A program made the translations under genes and the position numbers. DNA of 64,000 nucleotides. Source: Xaviernesmea rhizosphaerae (GTDB taxonomy: Bacteria > Pseudomonadota > Alphaproteobacteria > Rhizobiales > Rhizobiaceae). How positions within the stretch are numbered: the first letter of the stretch is position 1; every line of letters starts with the position of its first letter. Below are positions 1 to 8,227 of this stretch, piece after piece. The DNA lies in the NCBI RefSeq assembly GCF_001938945.1, contig NZ_MKIO01000030.1:150691-214690 (forward strand), given 5' to 3'. A model generated the notes under the pieces. The model had not been told where the DNA came from and ran no database searches. It saw nothing but the letters and a program-made list of their open reading frames with translations.

Positions 1-399
1 GCCCAGCGATCGGCCACCGCTGCCAAGGAAATTAAAAGCCTGATTCAAAATTCGAGTGCCGAAGTCGGCAAAGGCGTTCAGCTTTTCCGCGAAACTTCGA
101 GTGCGCTGAAGGTGATCGGTGAGCACATCACCCAAATCAATCGCCAAATGGACATGATCGCCACGACATCGCGCGAACAGGCCGTCGGTCTGGCGGAGGT
201 CAATTCCGCCATGAGCGCGATGGACCAGAACACGCAGCGCAACGCGGCCATGGTCGAGGAACTCCTGGCAGCGGCCGCAACACTTGACGACCAGTCCGCC
301 ATGCTGCGGGAGCAGATCTCGCGCTTCCGCACTGATAGGACCGAGGACGGACATAGGCTTTCCGACCGTCAAACCCGGCCGATGGCACGGCGCGCTTAA
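1..399 (+). CDS. Methyl-accepting chemotaxis protein, C-terminal fragment
   Basis: The frame is open from the first base and stops at 397-399, so only the last 132 residues of a chemoreceptor are present. The visible part begins with RSATAAKEIKSLI, the stretch just after the MCP hairpin tip. It continues through the returning helix with TSREQAVGLAEVNSAMSAMD and QNTQRNAAMVEE, which is typical for the family. No transmembrane or ligand domain is in the window. The C-terminal end is basic (residues RQTRPMARRA) and has no CheR-binding NWETF-like pentapeptide. The protein would signal to CheA through CheW. The 5' part lies outside the window. Confidence 0.93.
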   Translation, partial: AQRSATAAKEIKSLIQNSSAEVGKGVQLFRETSSALKVIGEHITQINRQMDMIATTSREQAVGLAEVNSAMSAMDQNTQRNAAMVEELLAAAATLDDQSAMLREQISRFRTDRTEDGHRLSDRQTRPMARRA

Positions 400-510
400 C
401 TCCGGCGCCCTGCAGGGAGAGAGCCGGTATGCGGTTGCCTTGGACCAAACCTTTGGCAAGCGGCGGCATGATCGCGGCCGTTGCCAGAGGGTTTGGATCG
501 TCCTCCCGCC

Positions 511-1215
511 TCAAACGCTGCGCATCAGCCCGCCATCGACGCGGATGTTCTGCCCGGTGATATAGCCTGCGCCATCGGAGGCGAGGAAGGCGATGGTGGC
601 GGCGATTTCCGCGCTGGTGCCGTATCGGCCCATGGGCACGCTGTCGCGGCGTTCCTCCGTTGCCGGCAGGCTGTCGATCCAGCCGGGCAGCACGTTGTTG
701 ATGCGGATATTGTCCTTCGCATAGGTGTCGGCGAAGAGCTTGGTGAAGGCCGCGAGGCCGGCGCGAAAGACGGCGCTGGTCGGGAAGAGCGGCGAGGGCT
801 CGAAGGTCCAGGCGGTGGAGATGTTGACGATCGCGCCGCGCTTTTGCGCCTGCATGATCGGCGTGACCAGCCGCACGGGTCGGACGACATTGAGGAAATA
901 AGTGTCCATGCCCTTGTGCCAGTCCTCGTCGGTGATCTCGAGCAGGGCGGCGCGCGGGCCATGGCCGGCGCTGTTGACCAGCGCGTCGATCCGCCCCCAG
1001 GCGGCCATGGTCTCGTCGACGAGACGTTTGAGATCCTCGGTCGACTGGTTGGAGCCGGTCACACCGAGGCCGCCGAGTTCCTCGGCCAGCTTTTCGCCCT
1101 TGCCGGACGAGGACAGGATGGCAACGCGATAACCATCGGCCGCGAGTTTGCGCGCCGCCGCAGCCCCCATGCCGCTGCCGCCCGCTACGATGACGGCCAC
1201 CCTCTCGCTTTCCAT
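511..1215 (-). CDS. SDR-family oxidoreductase with altered catalytic residues
   Basis: A 234-residue Rossmann protein of the short-chain dehydrogenase/reductase superfamily. The cofactor loop AGGSGMG is at residues 11-17 and NSAG at 81-84 stands in for NNAG. The C-terminal segment ITGQNIRVDGGL matches classical SDRs. The start at 1215 is chosen because AGGAGG lies 5 nt upstream; an in-frame upstream ATG at 1251 has no such site. The active site is odd. The helix that should carry YxxxK reads S147-AVF-R151, so Tyr is replaced by Ser and Lys by Arg, although the assisting Ser133 (NISTAW) is present. No other Tyr lies between 107 and 164. The protein may therefore bind NAD(P) without classical catalysis, or use other residues. 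It lies just downstream of, and codirectional with, the aminotransferase gene. Substrate unknown. Confidence 0.85.
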   Translation of the reverse strand: MESERVAVIVAGGSGMGAAAARKLAADGYRVAILSSSGKGEKLAEELGGLGVTGSNQSTEDLKRLVDETMAAWGRIDALVNSAGHGPRAALLEITDEDWHKGMDTYFLNVVRPVRLVTPIMQAQKRGAIVNISTAWTFEPSPLFPTSAVFRAGLAAFTKLFADTYAKDNIRINNVLPGWIDSLPATEERRDSVPMGRYGTSAEIAATIAFLASDGAGYITGQNIRVDGGLMRSV

Positions 1216-1309
1216 GAAATCCTCCTGTCTGTCGATTCGTGTGCACAGCATAAAGCCGGCGGCGCGTTCGGCACCACCGGCTCTGATGAAGAAGGCCCGA
1301 TGAAAAGGA

Positions 1310-2644
1310 TCAGGCGGCGCGCTTCAGCGCATCGGCAATGGTCGAGACGATCGTGGCGATCTGTTCCTTCTCGATGATCAGCGGCGGCGAGAGCGCGATG
1401 ATATCGCCCGTCACGCGCACGAGCAGACCCTTGTGGAAGCAGTCGACGAAGACGTCATAGGCGCGTGCGCCCGGCGCGCCCGGGCGCGGGGTCAGTTCGA
1501 TCGCGCCGACGAGGCCGAGATTGCGGATGTCGGCCACATGCGGATGGCCTTTGAGACCGTGCAGCGCCTCTTCCCAGTCCGCCGCCAGATCGCCCGCGCG
1601 CGCCAGCAGGTTCTCCTCCTGGTAGATTTCCATGGTGGCAAGGCCGGCGGCGCAGGCGACCGGATGGCCGGAATAGGTGTAGCCGTGGAACAGCTCGATC
1701 TGGTTGCCAGGCCCGTGCATCAGCCCGTCATGCACCTTGCGGCTGGCAAAGACCGCGCCCATCGGAATCGTGCCGTTGGTAATGCCCTTGGCCGTCGTCA
1801 TCATGTCGGGGATCACGCCGAAATAATCGGCGGCAAACGGCGTGCCGAGGCGGCCGAAGCCGGTGATGACCTCGTCGAAGATCAGCAGGATGCCATGCGC
1901 ATCGGCAATTGCTCGCAGCCGCTCCAGATAGCCCTTGGGCGGCAGGATCACGCCGGCCGAGCCGGACATGGGCTCGACGATCACGGCGGCGATGGTCTCG
2001 GCGCCATGCAGCGCCACCAGCCGCTCCAGATCCTCCGCCAGCTCCAGCCCATGGGCCGGAAGACCGCGCGAGAAGCCGTTGCGCTCGAGATCCAGCGTGT
2101 GGCGCATGTGGTCGGCCGGGATCTGCGGGAAGACGCGGCGGTTGTTGACCAGCCCGCCGACCGAGATGCCGCCGAAGCCGACGCCGTGATAGCCCTTTTC
2201 GCGGCCGATGATGCGCGTGCGCGTGCCTTGGCCGATGGCGCGCTGATAGGCGATGGCGATCTTCAGGGCGGTGTCGACCGACTCGGAACCCGAACCGGTG
2301 AAGAACAGCCGGTCGAGCGTGGCCGCGCCGTCGCCGGGCGCGAACTGGCCGAGCTTGGCGGCGAATTCGAAGGCGATCGGATGGCCCATCTGGAAGGTGG
2401 GGGCGAAATCCATGGTGGCGAGCTGGCGCTCGACGGCCGCGGCGATCTTGCGCCGGCCATGGCCGGCATTGACGCACCAGAGGCCGGCGGTGCCGTCAAG
2501 GATCTGGTTGCCGTCCACATCGGTGTAATACATGCCGTCGGCGGCGGCGAGCAGGCGCGGTGCCGCCTTGAACTGGCGGTTGGCGGTAAACGGCATCCAG
2601 AAATTGTCGAGCGGCGGCATATTGGGGCGGGACGTGTGGTCCAT
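1310..2644 (-). CDS. Class III aminotransferase, probably beta-alanine/omega-amino acid:pyruvate transaminase
   Basis: A 444-residue PLP-dependent class III (omega) aminotransferase. LWCVNAGHGR near residue 55, GSGSESVDTALK near 117, IFDEVITGFGRLG with the PLP-pyridine Asp257, and TTAKGITNG with the Schiff-base Lys286 are all in place. The N-terminal NFWMPFTANRQF and the CVNAGH block are typical of omega-amino acid:pyruvate aminotransferases, which convert beta-alanine plus pyruvate to malonate semialdehyde plus alanine. The start at 2644 is supported by AAGGAG 6 nt upstream. It is divergent from an XRE-cupin regulator. A semialdehyde dehydrogenase gene (6513-8009) that could oxidise its product lies 4 kb away. 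The exact amine substrate is inferred, not shown; a putrescine or taurine substrate is possible. Confidence 0.9.
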   Translation of the reverse strand: MDHTSRPNMPPLDNFWMPFTANRQFKAAPRLLAAADGMYYTDVDGNQILDGTAGLWCVNAGHGRRKIAAAVERQLATMDFAPTFQMGHPIAFEFAAKLGQFAPGDGAATLDRLFFTGSGSESVDTALKIAIAYQRAIGQGTRTRIIGREKGYHGVGFGGISVGGLVNNRRVFPQIPADHMRHTLDLERNGFSRGLPAHGLELAEDLERLVALHGAETIAAVIVEPMSGSAGVILPPKGYLERLRAIADAHGILLIFDEVITGFGRLGTPFAADYFGVIPDMMTTAKGITNGTIPMGAVFASRKVHDGLMHGPGNQIELFHGYTYSGHPVACAAGLATMEIYQEENLLARAGDLAADWEEALHGLKGHPHVADIRNLGLVGAIELTPRPGAPGARAYDVFVDCFHKGLLVRVTGDIIALSPPLIIEKEQIATIVSTIADALKRAA

Positions 2645-2751
2645 GGCGATCTCCTTGATCCTGCGCGCGAGGTTTCCCCCTTTTTGCGGTGTGAACAAGT
2701 CCTTTTCTCACTTCCCGCAAGTTCTTGATTTGTCGTCATCGCAATGGCAGG

Positions 2752-2770
2752 TGTTGCGACATTCGCAACA
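2752..2770. promoter_or_regulatory. Perfect 19-bp palindromic operator candidate
   Basis: TGTTGCGA (2752-2759) and TCGCAACA (2763-2770) are perfect inverted arms around CAT. The site lies in the 146-bp divergent gap between the aminotransferase and the XRE-cupin gene, 21 bp before the latter's ATG. This is where such a regulator would bind to control both genes. A single half site, TCGCAACA, recurs at 3367-3374 beyond the regulator's stop codon. Confidence 0.7.
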
Positions 2771-2790
2771 AGATAAAAGAGGGCTCGCGC

Positions 2791-3339
2791 ATGTCCGTGG
2801 ATATCGGCAGCCGGCTTCGGCATCTGCGCCTGCGCCATAATCTTTCCCAGCGTGCGCTGGCCAAGCGTGCCGGCGTGACCAATTCGACCATCTCGCTGAT
2901 CGAGTCCAATGCCTCCAACCCCTCCGTCGGCGCGCTGAAGCGCATTCTCGACGGCATTCCCATCGGGCTTGCCGAGTTCTTCGCCTTCGAGCCGGAGCCG
3001 TCGAAGAAAGCCTTCTTCGCTGCGGCGGAGCTGACGGAGATCGGCAAGGGGTTGATTTCTTTCCGCCAGGTCGGCGACGATCTCTTCGGTCGCAGTCTGC
3101 AGATCCTCAAGGAGTGCTACCAGCCCGGCGCCGATACCGGCCGCGTCCTGCTCACCCATGAAGGCGAGGAGGGCGGCGTGGTCCTCTCCGGCCGGCTGGA
3201 GGTGACCGTGGACGACGAGCGCCGCATTCTCGGCCCGGGCGACGCCTATTATTTCGAGAGCCGCCGCCCGCACCGCTTCCGCTGCATCGGCCCGGTGCCC
3301 TGCGAGGTCATCAGCGCCTGCACGCCGCCGAGTTTCTAG
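2791..3339 (+). CDS. XRE-family transcriptional regulator with C-terminal cupin domain
   Basis: A 182-residue two-domain regulator. Residues about 7-61 form a lambda-repressor-type HTH (LRHLRLRHNLSQRALAKRAG followed by NSTISLIESN). Residues about 110-180 form a cupin-2 barrel with a run EGEEGGVVLSGRLEVTVDD and a late GDAYYFES. PuuR-type regulators with this layout sense polyamine or amino acid catabolites through the cupin. The start at 2791 follows AGAGGG; the upstream in-frame ATG would place the 5' coding region over the palindromic operator. It is divergent from the class III aminotransferase, so it probably represses that gene and itself until the substrate or product is present. Confidence 0.9.
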   Translation: MSVDIGSRLRHLRLRHNLSQRALAKRAGVTNSTISLIESNASNPSVGALKRILDGIPIGLAEFFAFEPEPSKKAFFAAAELTEIGKGLISFRQVGDDLFGRSLQILKECYQPGADTGRVLLTHEGEEGGVVLSGRLEVTVDDERRILGPGDAYYFESRRPHRFRCIGPVPCEVISACTPPSF

Positions 3340-3499
3340 TGGTCTGATTTTGATATTTGCACCCGTTCGCAACACCCTCTGGGGCAAATGTCAAAATCAT
3401 GAAGACTACTAGAAACTCTTTGTTTCTCGTGGAATTTCCGAATTTGACATTTGATCCTCGAGATCGCTGCACGCGGGTATCAAATGTCAAATTCATTCC
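3331..3499. repeat. Two successive large hairpins sharing an ATTTGACATTTG motif
   Basis: Between two convergent genes lie two inverted repeats. The first pairs 3331-3363, which includes the last codons and stop of the XRE gene, with 3381-3418 around a loop of about 17 nt. The second pairs about 3427-3456 with about 3478-3505 (CTCGTGGAAT and AATTTGACATTTGAT arms). Every arm contains a version of TTTGACATTTG, so the motif occurs four times in alternating orientation. The structure could act as a bidirectional terminator, or be a mobile palindromic repeat inserted at the 3' end of the regulator gene. Confidence 0.65.
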
Positions 3500-3552
3500 A
3501 CGAGGGCATCGGACTGAAGGGCTGCATCCGTTTTTCGGGCGCGATGCCGCGT

Positions 3553-4338
3553 TCAATCCTGTGGCGCGATGCCCGTGCGGATGCGGGCGAGAACGCGGTC
3601 CATGGCCTCGGTCAGGGCCTGCGTGCCGCCTCTGGTGTCGAAATCGCGGAAAACCTGCTCGTTGAGGCCGCCGCGGGTGGAAAACTCCTCGCGCAGCGCG
3701 GTGAAGCTCATGTCCGGGCTGCTTAGCGCCGTCTGCGCCAGACTGGAGAAAAGCGGGGCGAGATAGGCGCGCGCCGTCTCGTCGCGCATGCCCTGCATCT
3801 GCATCCAGCCCGTCAGCCGCTCCATCACGCCGAATGTCGTGCCCATGATGGCACTTGCCGCCGCCAGCACATCGTATTCCTCCTTGCGGTCACAGGGAAC
3901 GGCGCGGCCGAGGCGGTCGAACAGCGCCGAGACCTGCTCGTTCCCCGGATAGATGGCGGTCACGCCGTCGCGTCGGGCGACGAAGGGCAGGGGGATGGCC
4001 TGCACGAGGGTCACATCGACGCCGATCCAGGAGAGCAGGCTCTCTCGATCCATGGCCGCCACCAGGCTGACGACGGTCTGCCCCGGGCTGAAGGTCAGCG
4101 GCCGGATCACCGCTTCGGCCACCTGCGGGCGGATGGCGAGAAACAGCATGTCCGCGCCGGCATCGACCACGGTCTGGTTGTCGCTGGCGATGCTGACCTC
4201 AGGGAAAGCGGCCGCGAGCTGGGCGGCGCGTTCGGCATTGCGGGGCGAGACGGTGATCCGGTCATCGCTTCCGCCGGTGCACAGGCCGGTGACGATGGCC
4301 TCGGTGATCGTGCCCGTGCCGACAAACCCCAGTCTCAT
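3553..4338 (-). CDS. Pyrroline-5-carboxylate reductase-like NAD(P)-binding protein
   Basis: A 261-residue ProC-fold protein. The N-terminal FVGTGTITEAIVTGL is the Rossmann nucleotide loop. FLAIRPQ near residue 68 corresponds to the VKPQ strand of ProC, and the C-terminal TRGGLNEQVF replaces the family's TPGGTT dimerisation helix motif. That difference makes proline synthesis uncertain; related reductases act on other imines or ketimines. Of two in-frame ATGs (4344 and 4338) the second is preferred, because GGGAG sits 6 nt before 4338 and directly abuts 4344. It is divergent from a SorC-type regulator with a gap of about 195 bp, which suggests control by that regulator. Confidence 0.8.
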   Translation of the reverse strand: MRLGFVGTGTITEAIVTGLCTGGSDDRITVSPRNAERAAQLAAAFPEVSIASDNQTVVDAGADMLFLAIRPQVAEAVIRPLTFSPGQTVVSLVAAMDRESLLSWIGVDVTLVQAIPLPFVARRDGVTAIYPGNEQVSALFDRLGRAVPCDRKEEYDVLAAASAIMGTTFGVMERLTGWMQMQGMRDETARAYLAPLFSSLAQTALSSPDMSFTALREEFSTRGGLNEQVFRDFDTRGGTQALTEAMDRVLARIRTGIAPQD

Positions 4339-4533
4339 GGCCATCTCCCTCGCTGTGACGCCGGAAGGGTGTCGATGGGACGTCCTTCCGACGATGTGTG
4401 CGCCTTTGTTTCATGGTGGATCGCGGCTGTCGAGCGGTCGCAGCCGGCGTTGCGCCTGCCGCCGCTGCTTGCCAGTTTCGCCAGGCTTGCTGTATCGCTG
4501 GACGGTGAGAGCATGGGCCGGAGGGGATTGACG

Positions 4534-5496
4534 ATGACGAAACTGACCCGCAACAGCCATGATCTTGTCGATACCCGCTCCTTACGCGTGCGCGCCGCCT
4601 GGCTCTATTACAACAGGGGGCTGACGCAGAAGGATATTGCCGACAATCTCGGCATCAGCCGCTCCACCGTCATCCGCATGTTGGACGAGGCGCGCAAGCG
4701 CGGCGAGGTGCAGGTCTGGATCAACCAGACACCCGGCGAATGCACCGATCTGGAATTGCAGCTGGAGGAGCGCTTCTGCCTCGACGAGGCCATCGTCGTG
4801 CCGGGGGAGGGGACGGCGGAGGAGACGGCGCGCGAGGTGGGCGCCGCACTCGGCATGTTCCTGTCGGAGGTCGTCAGCGACAATTGCGTGATCGGCGTCG
4901 GCTGGGGCCGCACGCTCAATGCCTCACTCGCCACCTTCCGCCCGGCGCTCTGCCAGAACGTCAAGGTGGTGTCGCTGCTCGGCGGCCTTCTGGAGGCCAC
5001 GGCGATCAATCCGATCGACTATTCCTGGCGGGTGGCGAGCGCGGTCGGGGCTGACTGTCTCCTGCTCCTGGCGCCGCTGGTGGTCGACAGTGCCGACACC
5101 AAGCGCCGGCTGATCGAGCGTTGCGGGCTGGATGCTCTGTTCCAGCGGGCCGAAACGCTTGATATCGCCGTGGTCAGCTGCGGCGAGGTGGGCAAGGCCG
5201 GAAGCTCGCTCTCGGCCGGCTTCCTGCCGCATGATCTTCAGGACCAGCTGGTGGCAGCCGGAGCGGTGGCCGATACGCTCTGCCAGTTTCTCGATGCCGA
5301 GGGGCGCAGCGTCGCCCATCCGATCCACGACCGGGTCATGTCCGTCGATCTCGACACCGTCGCCACAGCGCGCCACATCGTTCTGGCTTCGGGCGGGCGC
5401 AAGCGCGTGCCGGCCATTCGCGCCACCTTGAAGCGGATGGCCTGCCACACGCTGGTGACCGACGAAGCCGCCGCCCGGCTGTTGCTGGAACCGTAA
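4534..5496 (+). CDS. SorC/DeoR-type sugar-binding transcriptional regulator
   Basis: A 320-residue regulator. Residues about 12-60 carry an HTH (YYNRGLTQKDIADNLGISRS, then TVIRMLDEARKRGEV). The rest is the phosphosugar-isomerase-like effector domain of the SorC family, visible as GVGWGRTLNASLA and VSLLGGLLEA and a late VDLDTVA. The family binds phosphorylated sugars or related metabolites and activates or represses adjacent catabolic genes. The start at 4534 follows GGAGGGG by 8 nt. Longer in-frame starts from 4369 lack a ribosome site and would run into the divergent promoter of the ProC-like gene. No sugar catabolic gene is adjacent, so its target in this window is probably the ProC-like reductase. 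Confidence 0.9.
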   Translation: MTKLTRNSHDLVDTRSLRVRAAWLYYNRGLTQKDIADNLGISRSTVIRMLDEARKRGEVQVWINQTPGECTDLELQLEERFCLDEAIVVPGEGTAEETAREVGAALGMFLSEVVSDNCVIGVGWGRTLNASLATFRPALCQNVKVVSLLGGLLEATAINPIDYSWRVASAVGADCLLLLAPLVVDSADTKRRLIERCGLDALFQRAETLDIAVVSCGEVGKAGSSLSAGFLPHDLQDQLVAAGAVADTLCQFLDAEGRSVAHPIHDRVMSVDLDTVATARHIVLASGGRKRVPAIRATLKRMACHTLVTDEAAARLLLEP

Positions 5497-5504
5497 GTGA
5501 TAGA

Positions 5505-6386
5505 CTACAAAAAGCGATGGTGCTCCGCCCGCACAATTTCCTGCAGGAAATCGGCGACCACCCGCACGCGGGTGAGATCGCGCGCGCTTTCGTGGAATGT
5601 GGTCCAGTAGCTGCGCCGGATCGAAATATCAGGCAGGATGCGGGTGAGCGACGGATCGGCCCGGGCGATGTAATCATGCAGGATGCCGATGCCCGCGCCC
5701 GAGCGCACCGCCTCGGTCTGGCCCGTGGCGCTGGAGATCTCAAACCGCGCATCCCAGCGCCGGAGGATCTCGCCGGAAAAATTCAAGGACGCCGTGAAGA
5801 CCAGATCCTCGACATAGCCGATGCGCCGGTGGTCCTTCAGTGCTTCCACCGTCTCGGGCCATCCTTCCGCCTCCAGATAGCTGCGCGCGGCATAAAGGCC
5901 GAGCGTGTAGTCGGTGAGCTTGACGGACACCAGACGGCCCTGGTCCGGCCGCTCCAGCGTGATGGCGATGTCGGCCTCGCGGCTGGAAAGCGAGAAGGAA
6001 CGCGGCACCGGCACCAGCTCGATCTTCAGCTGCGGATGGCGCTCGATCAGCCGTCCCAAACGCGGGGCGAGGAAGGAGACGCCGAAACCATCCGGCGCGC
6101 CGATCCTCACCGTTCCGGCCGCCGCCGTATCGGTGCGGGCCAGACGCGCCTGGGCCGCCAGCATCTCGGTTTCCATCCGTTCGGCAGCCGGCAGGAACAG
6201 CTCGCCCTCCGCCGTCAGTTCGCAGCCATGGGTGCGCCGCACGAAGAGCCGGGCCGACAGCGCGGCCTCCAGCGCGGTGAGCCTGCGCGAAAGCGTGGCA
6301 TGGTTCAGGCCAAGCCGTTTCGACGCTGCCAGGATCTGGCCGGTGCGGGCCACCGCCAGGAAAACACGCACATCATCCCAGTTCAT
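5505..6386 (-). CDS. LysR-family transcriptional regulator divergent from mmsA
   Basis: A 293-residue LysR regulator. The winged HTH occupies residues 1-60 (MNWDDVRVFLAVARTGQ, HATLSRRLTALE), followed by a LysR substrate-binding domain from about 90. The start at 6386 is chosen over the GTG at 6413 because MNWDD is the usual beginning of this subfamily and AAGGA lies upstream. It is divergent from the semialdehyde dehydrogenase gene with a 126-bp gap holding a T-N11-A dyad. Regulation of mmsA in response to a beta-alanine, valine or inositol breakdown intermediate is the natural inference. Confidence 0.9.
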   Translation of the reverse strand: MNWDDVRVFLAVARTGQILAASKRLGLNHATLSRRLTALEAALSARLFVRRTHGCELTAEGELFLPAAERMETEMLAAQARLARTDTAAAGTVRIGAPDGFGVSFLAPRLGRLIERHPQLKIELVPVPRSFSLSSREADIAITLERPDQGRLVSVKLTDYTLGLYAARSYLEAEGWPETVEALKDHRRIGYVEDLVFTASLNFSGEILRRWDARFEISSATGQTEAVRSGAGIGILHDYIARADPSLTRILPDISIRRSYWTTFHESARDLTRVRVVADFLQEIVRAEHHRFL

Positions 6387-6435
6387 CGGCTCGCGGTCCT
6401 TCAATTTCTGCACAACGGATGCTTAAATCCCTGCA

Positions 6436-6448
6436 TTGCCTTGTGCAA
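6436..6448. promoter_or_regulatory. LysR-type T-N11-A dyad
   Basis: TTGC-CTTGT-GCAA fits the T-N11-A interrupted dyad bound by LysR regulators. It sits 65 bp before the mmsA start and 50 bp before the start of the divergent LysR gene, the standard place for a recognition site. Confidence 0.5.
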
Positions 6449-6512
6449 ATGAAAGTGCGAGCCTCCCTCATCAGCTTCGACAAAGAAGCAGAAGGCCAGG
6501 GAGACACGCCAT

Positions 6513-8009
6513 ATGACCGAGATCGGACATTTCATCGACGGCAAGCATGTTGCCGGCACCAGCGGGCGCACGAGCCCGGTCTATAATCCCGCCACCGGCG
6601 AAATCCAGGCAAGCGTTTCGCTCGCCAGCGATGCCGAACTTGCCGCGGCCGTCGCCTCTGCCAAGGCGGCGCAGCCGAAATGGGCCGCCACCAACCCGCA
6701 GCGCCGCGCCCGCGTCTTCATCAATTTCGTCAATCTCCTGAACGCGCATATGGACGAGCTGGCGACGCTTCTGTCGAAGGAGCACGGCAAGACCATCGAG
6801 GATGCCAAGGGCGACATCGTGCGCGGGCTCGAGGTCTGCGAATTCGTCATCGGCATTCCGCATCTGTCCAAGAGCGAGTTCACCGAGGGCGCCGGCCCCA
6901 ATATCGACATGTATTCGCTGCGCCAGCCGGTCGGCATCGGCGCGGGCATCACGCCCTTCAACTTCCCGGCCATGATCCCGATGTGGATGTTCGCCCCGGC
7001 GATCGCCTGCGGCAATGCCTTCATCCTCAAGCCGTCCGAGCGCGATCCTTCCGTGCCGATCCGGCTGGCCGAGCTGATGATCGAGGCCGGCCTGCCCGCC
7101 GGCATTCTCAATGTCGTCAATGGCGACAAGTCGGCCGTCGATGCGATCCTGACGCATCCCGACATCTCGGCCGTCTCCTTCGTCGGCTCCACGCCGATCG
7201 CCCGCTATGTCTATGGCACGGCGGCGATGAACGGCAAGCGCGCCCAGTGCTTCGGCGGCGCCAAGAACCACATGATCATTATGCCCGACGCCGATCTCGA
7301 CCAGGCGGCCAACGCGCTGATGGGCGCGGGCTATGGCTCGGCCGGCGAGCGTTGCATGGCGATCTCCGTGGCCGTGCCCGTGGGCGAGGAAACCGCCAAC
7401 CGGCTGATCGAGAAGCTGGTGCCGATGGTCGAATCCCTGCGCATCGGCCCCTATACCGACGACAAGGCCGATATGGGCCCGCTCGTCACCAAGGAAGCGC
7501 AGACGCGCGTGCGCGGCCTGATCGACAAGGGTGTCGAAGAGGGCGCCAAGCTCGTCGTCGACGGACGCGATTTCAAGCTTCAGGGCTATGAGAACGGCTA
7601 TTTCGTCGGCGGCTGCCTGTTCGACCATGTCACACCCGAGATGGACATCTACAAGACCGAGATCTTCGGGCCGGTCCTCTCGGTGGTGCGCGCCAAGAAC
7701 TATGAGGAAGCGCTCGACCTGCCGATGAAGCATGAATATGGCAATGGCGTCGCCATCTTCACCCGCGACGGCGATGCCGCCCGCGACTTCGCCAGCCGCA
7801 TCAATATCGGCATGGTCGGCGTCAACGTGCCGATCCCGGTGCCGCTGGCCTATCATTCCTTCGGCGGCTGGAAGGCCTCGTCCTTCGGCGACCTCAACCA
7901 GCACGGCACCGATTCGATCCGGTTCTGGACCCGGACCAAGACGGTGACCGCGCGCTGGCCCTCCGGCATCAAGTCCGGCGCCGAATTCGTCATGCCGACG
8001 ATGCGCTGA
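6513..8009 (+). CDS. mmsA: Methylmalonate-semialdehyde dehydrogenase (CoA-acylating)
   Basis: A 498-residue aldehyde dehydrogenase of the MMSDH group. It has GAGITPFNFPAMIPMW and NAFILKPSERDP for NAD binding, SFVGSTPIARYVY, and the catalytic Cys281 in GSAGERCMAISV. These are signatures of enzymes that convert methylmalonate semialdehyde or malonate semialdehyde to propionyl-CoA or acetyl-CoA using NAD+ and CoA. The length matches the family. It is divergent from a LysR gene. Together with the aminotransferase at 1310-2644 it could complete beta-alanine degradation to acetyl-CoA; valine and inositol catabolism use the same enzyme type. A strong terminator follows at 8036-8063. Confidence 0.95.
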   Translation: MTEIGHFIDGKHVAGTSGRTSPVYNPATGEIQASVSLASDAELAAAVASAKAAQPKWAATNPQRRARVFINFVNLLNAHMDELATLLSKEHGKTIEDAKGDIVRGLEVCEFVIGIPHLSKSEFTEGAGPNIDMYSLRQPVGIGAGITPFNFPAMIPMWMFAPAIACGNAFILKPSERDPSVPIRLAELMIEAGLPAGILNVVNGDKSAVDAILTHPDISAVSFVGSTPIARYVYGTAAMNGKRAQCFGGAKNHMIIMPDADLDQAANALMGAGYGSAGERCMAISVAVPVGEETANRLIEKLVPMVESLRIGPYTDDKADMGPLVTKEAQTRVRGLIDKGVEEGAKLVVDGRDFKLQGYENGYFVGGCLFDHVTPEMDIYKTEIFGPVLSVVRAKNYEEALDLPMKHEYGNGVAIFTRDGDAARDFASRINIGMVGVNVPIPVPLAYHSFGGWKASSFGDLNQHGTDSIRFWTRTKTVTARWPSGIKSGAEFVMPTMR

Positions 8010-8035
8010 GCCATCCCCTTCCCTGCGTAACACTG

Positions 8036-8063
8036 CGGCGGCCTTGCTGAAAGGCCGCCGTTT
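8036..8063 (+). terminator. Rho-independent terminator after mmsA
   Basis: A perfect 10-bp stem (CGGCGGCCTT with AAGGCCGCCG) around GCTGA is followed by TTT. It begins 27 nt after the mmsA stop codon. Confidence 0.8.
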
Positions 8064-8227
8064 GCGCATTCTGGACAGGCGGACTCCAAATAATTCCGGT
8101 CCGCGGCAGATCCCGACCCGATTCCGCCTTTTTTGAATTGTTCCAAACTACAAGGCATCCTATATCTGGGGCGACACCCGTGTGCCCGGCATTCGCCAAG
8201 ACTTTTTCGACACGACTGGAGCATTGC

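Noticed and set aside
6471..8069. A 532-codon minus-strand ORF opposite mmsA
   Set aside because: Complete overlap with a canonical dehydrogenase, no ribosome site, and shadow composition.
8138..8227. N-terminal extension of rirA
   Set aside because: The frame is open upstream, but the added residues are not RirA-like and ATG 8228 gives the canonical N-terminus.
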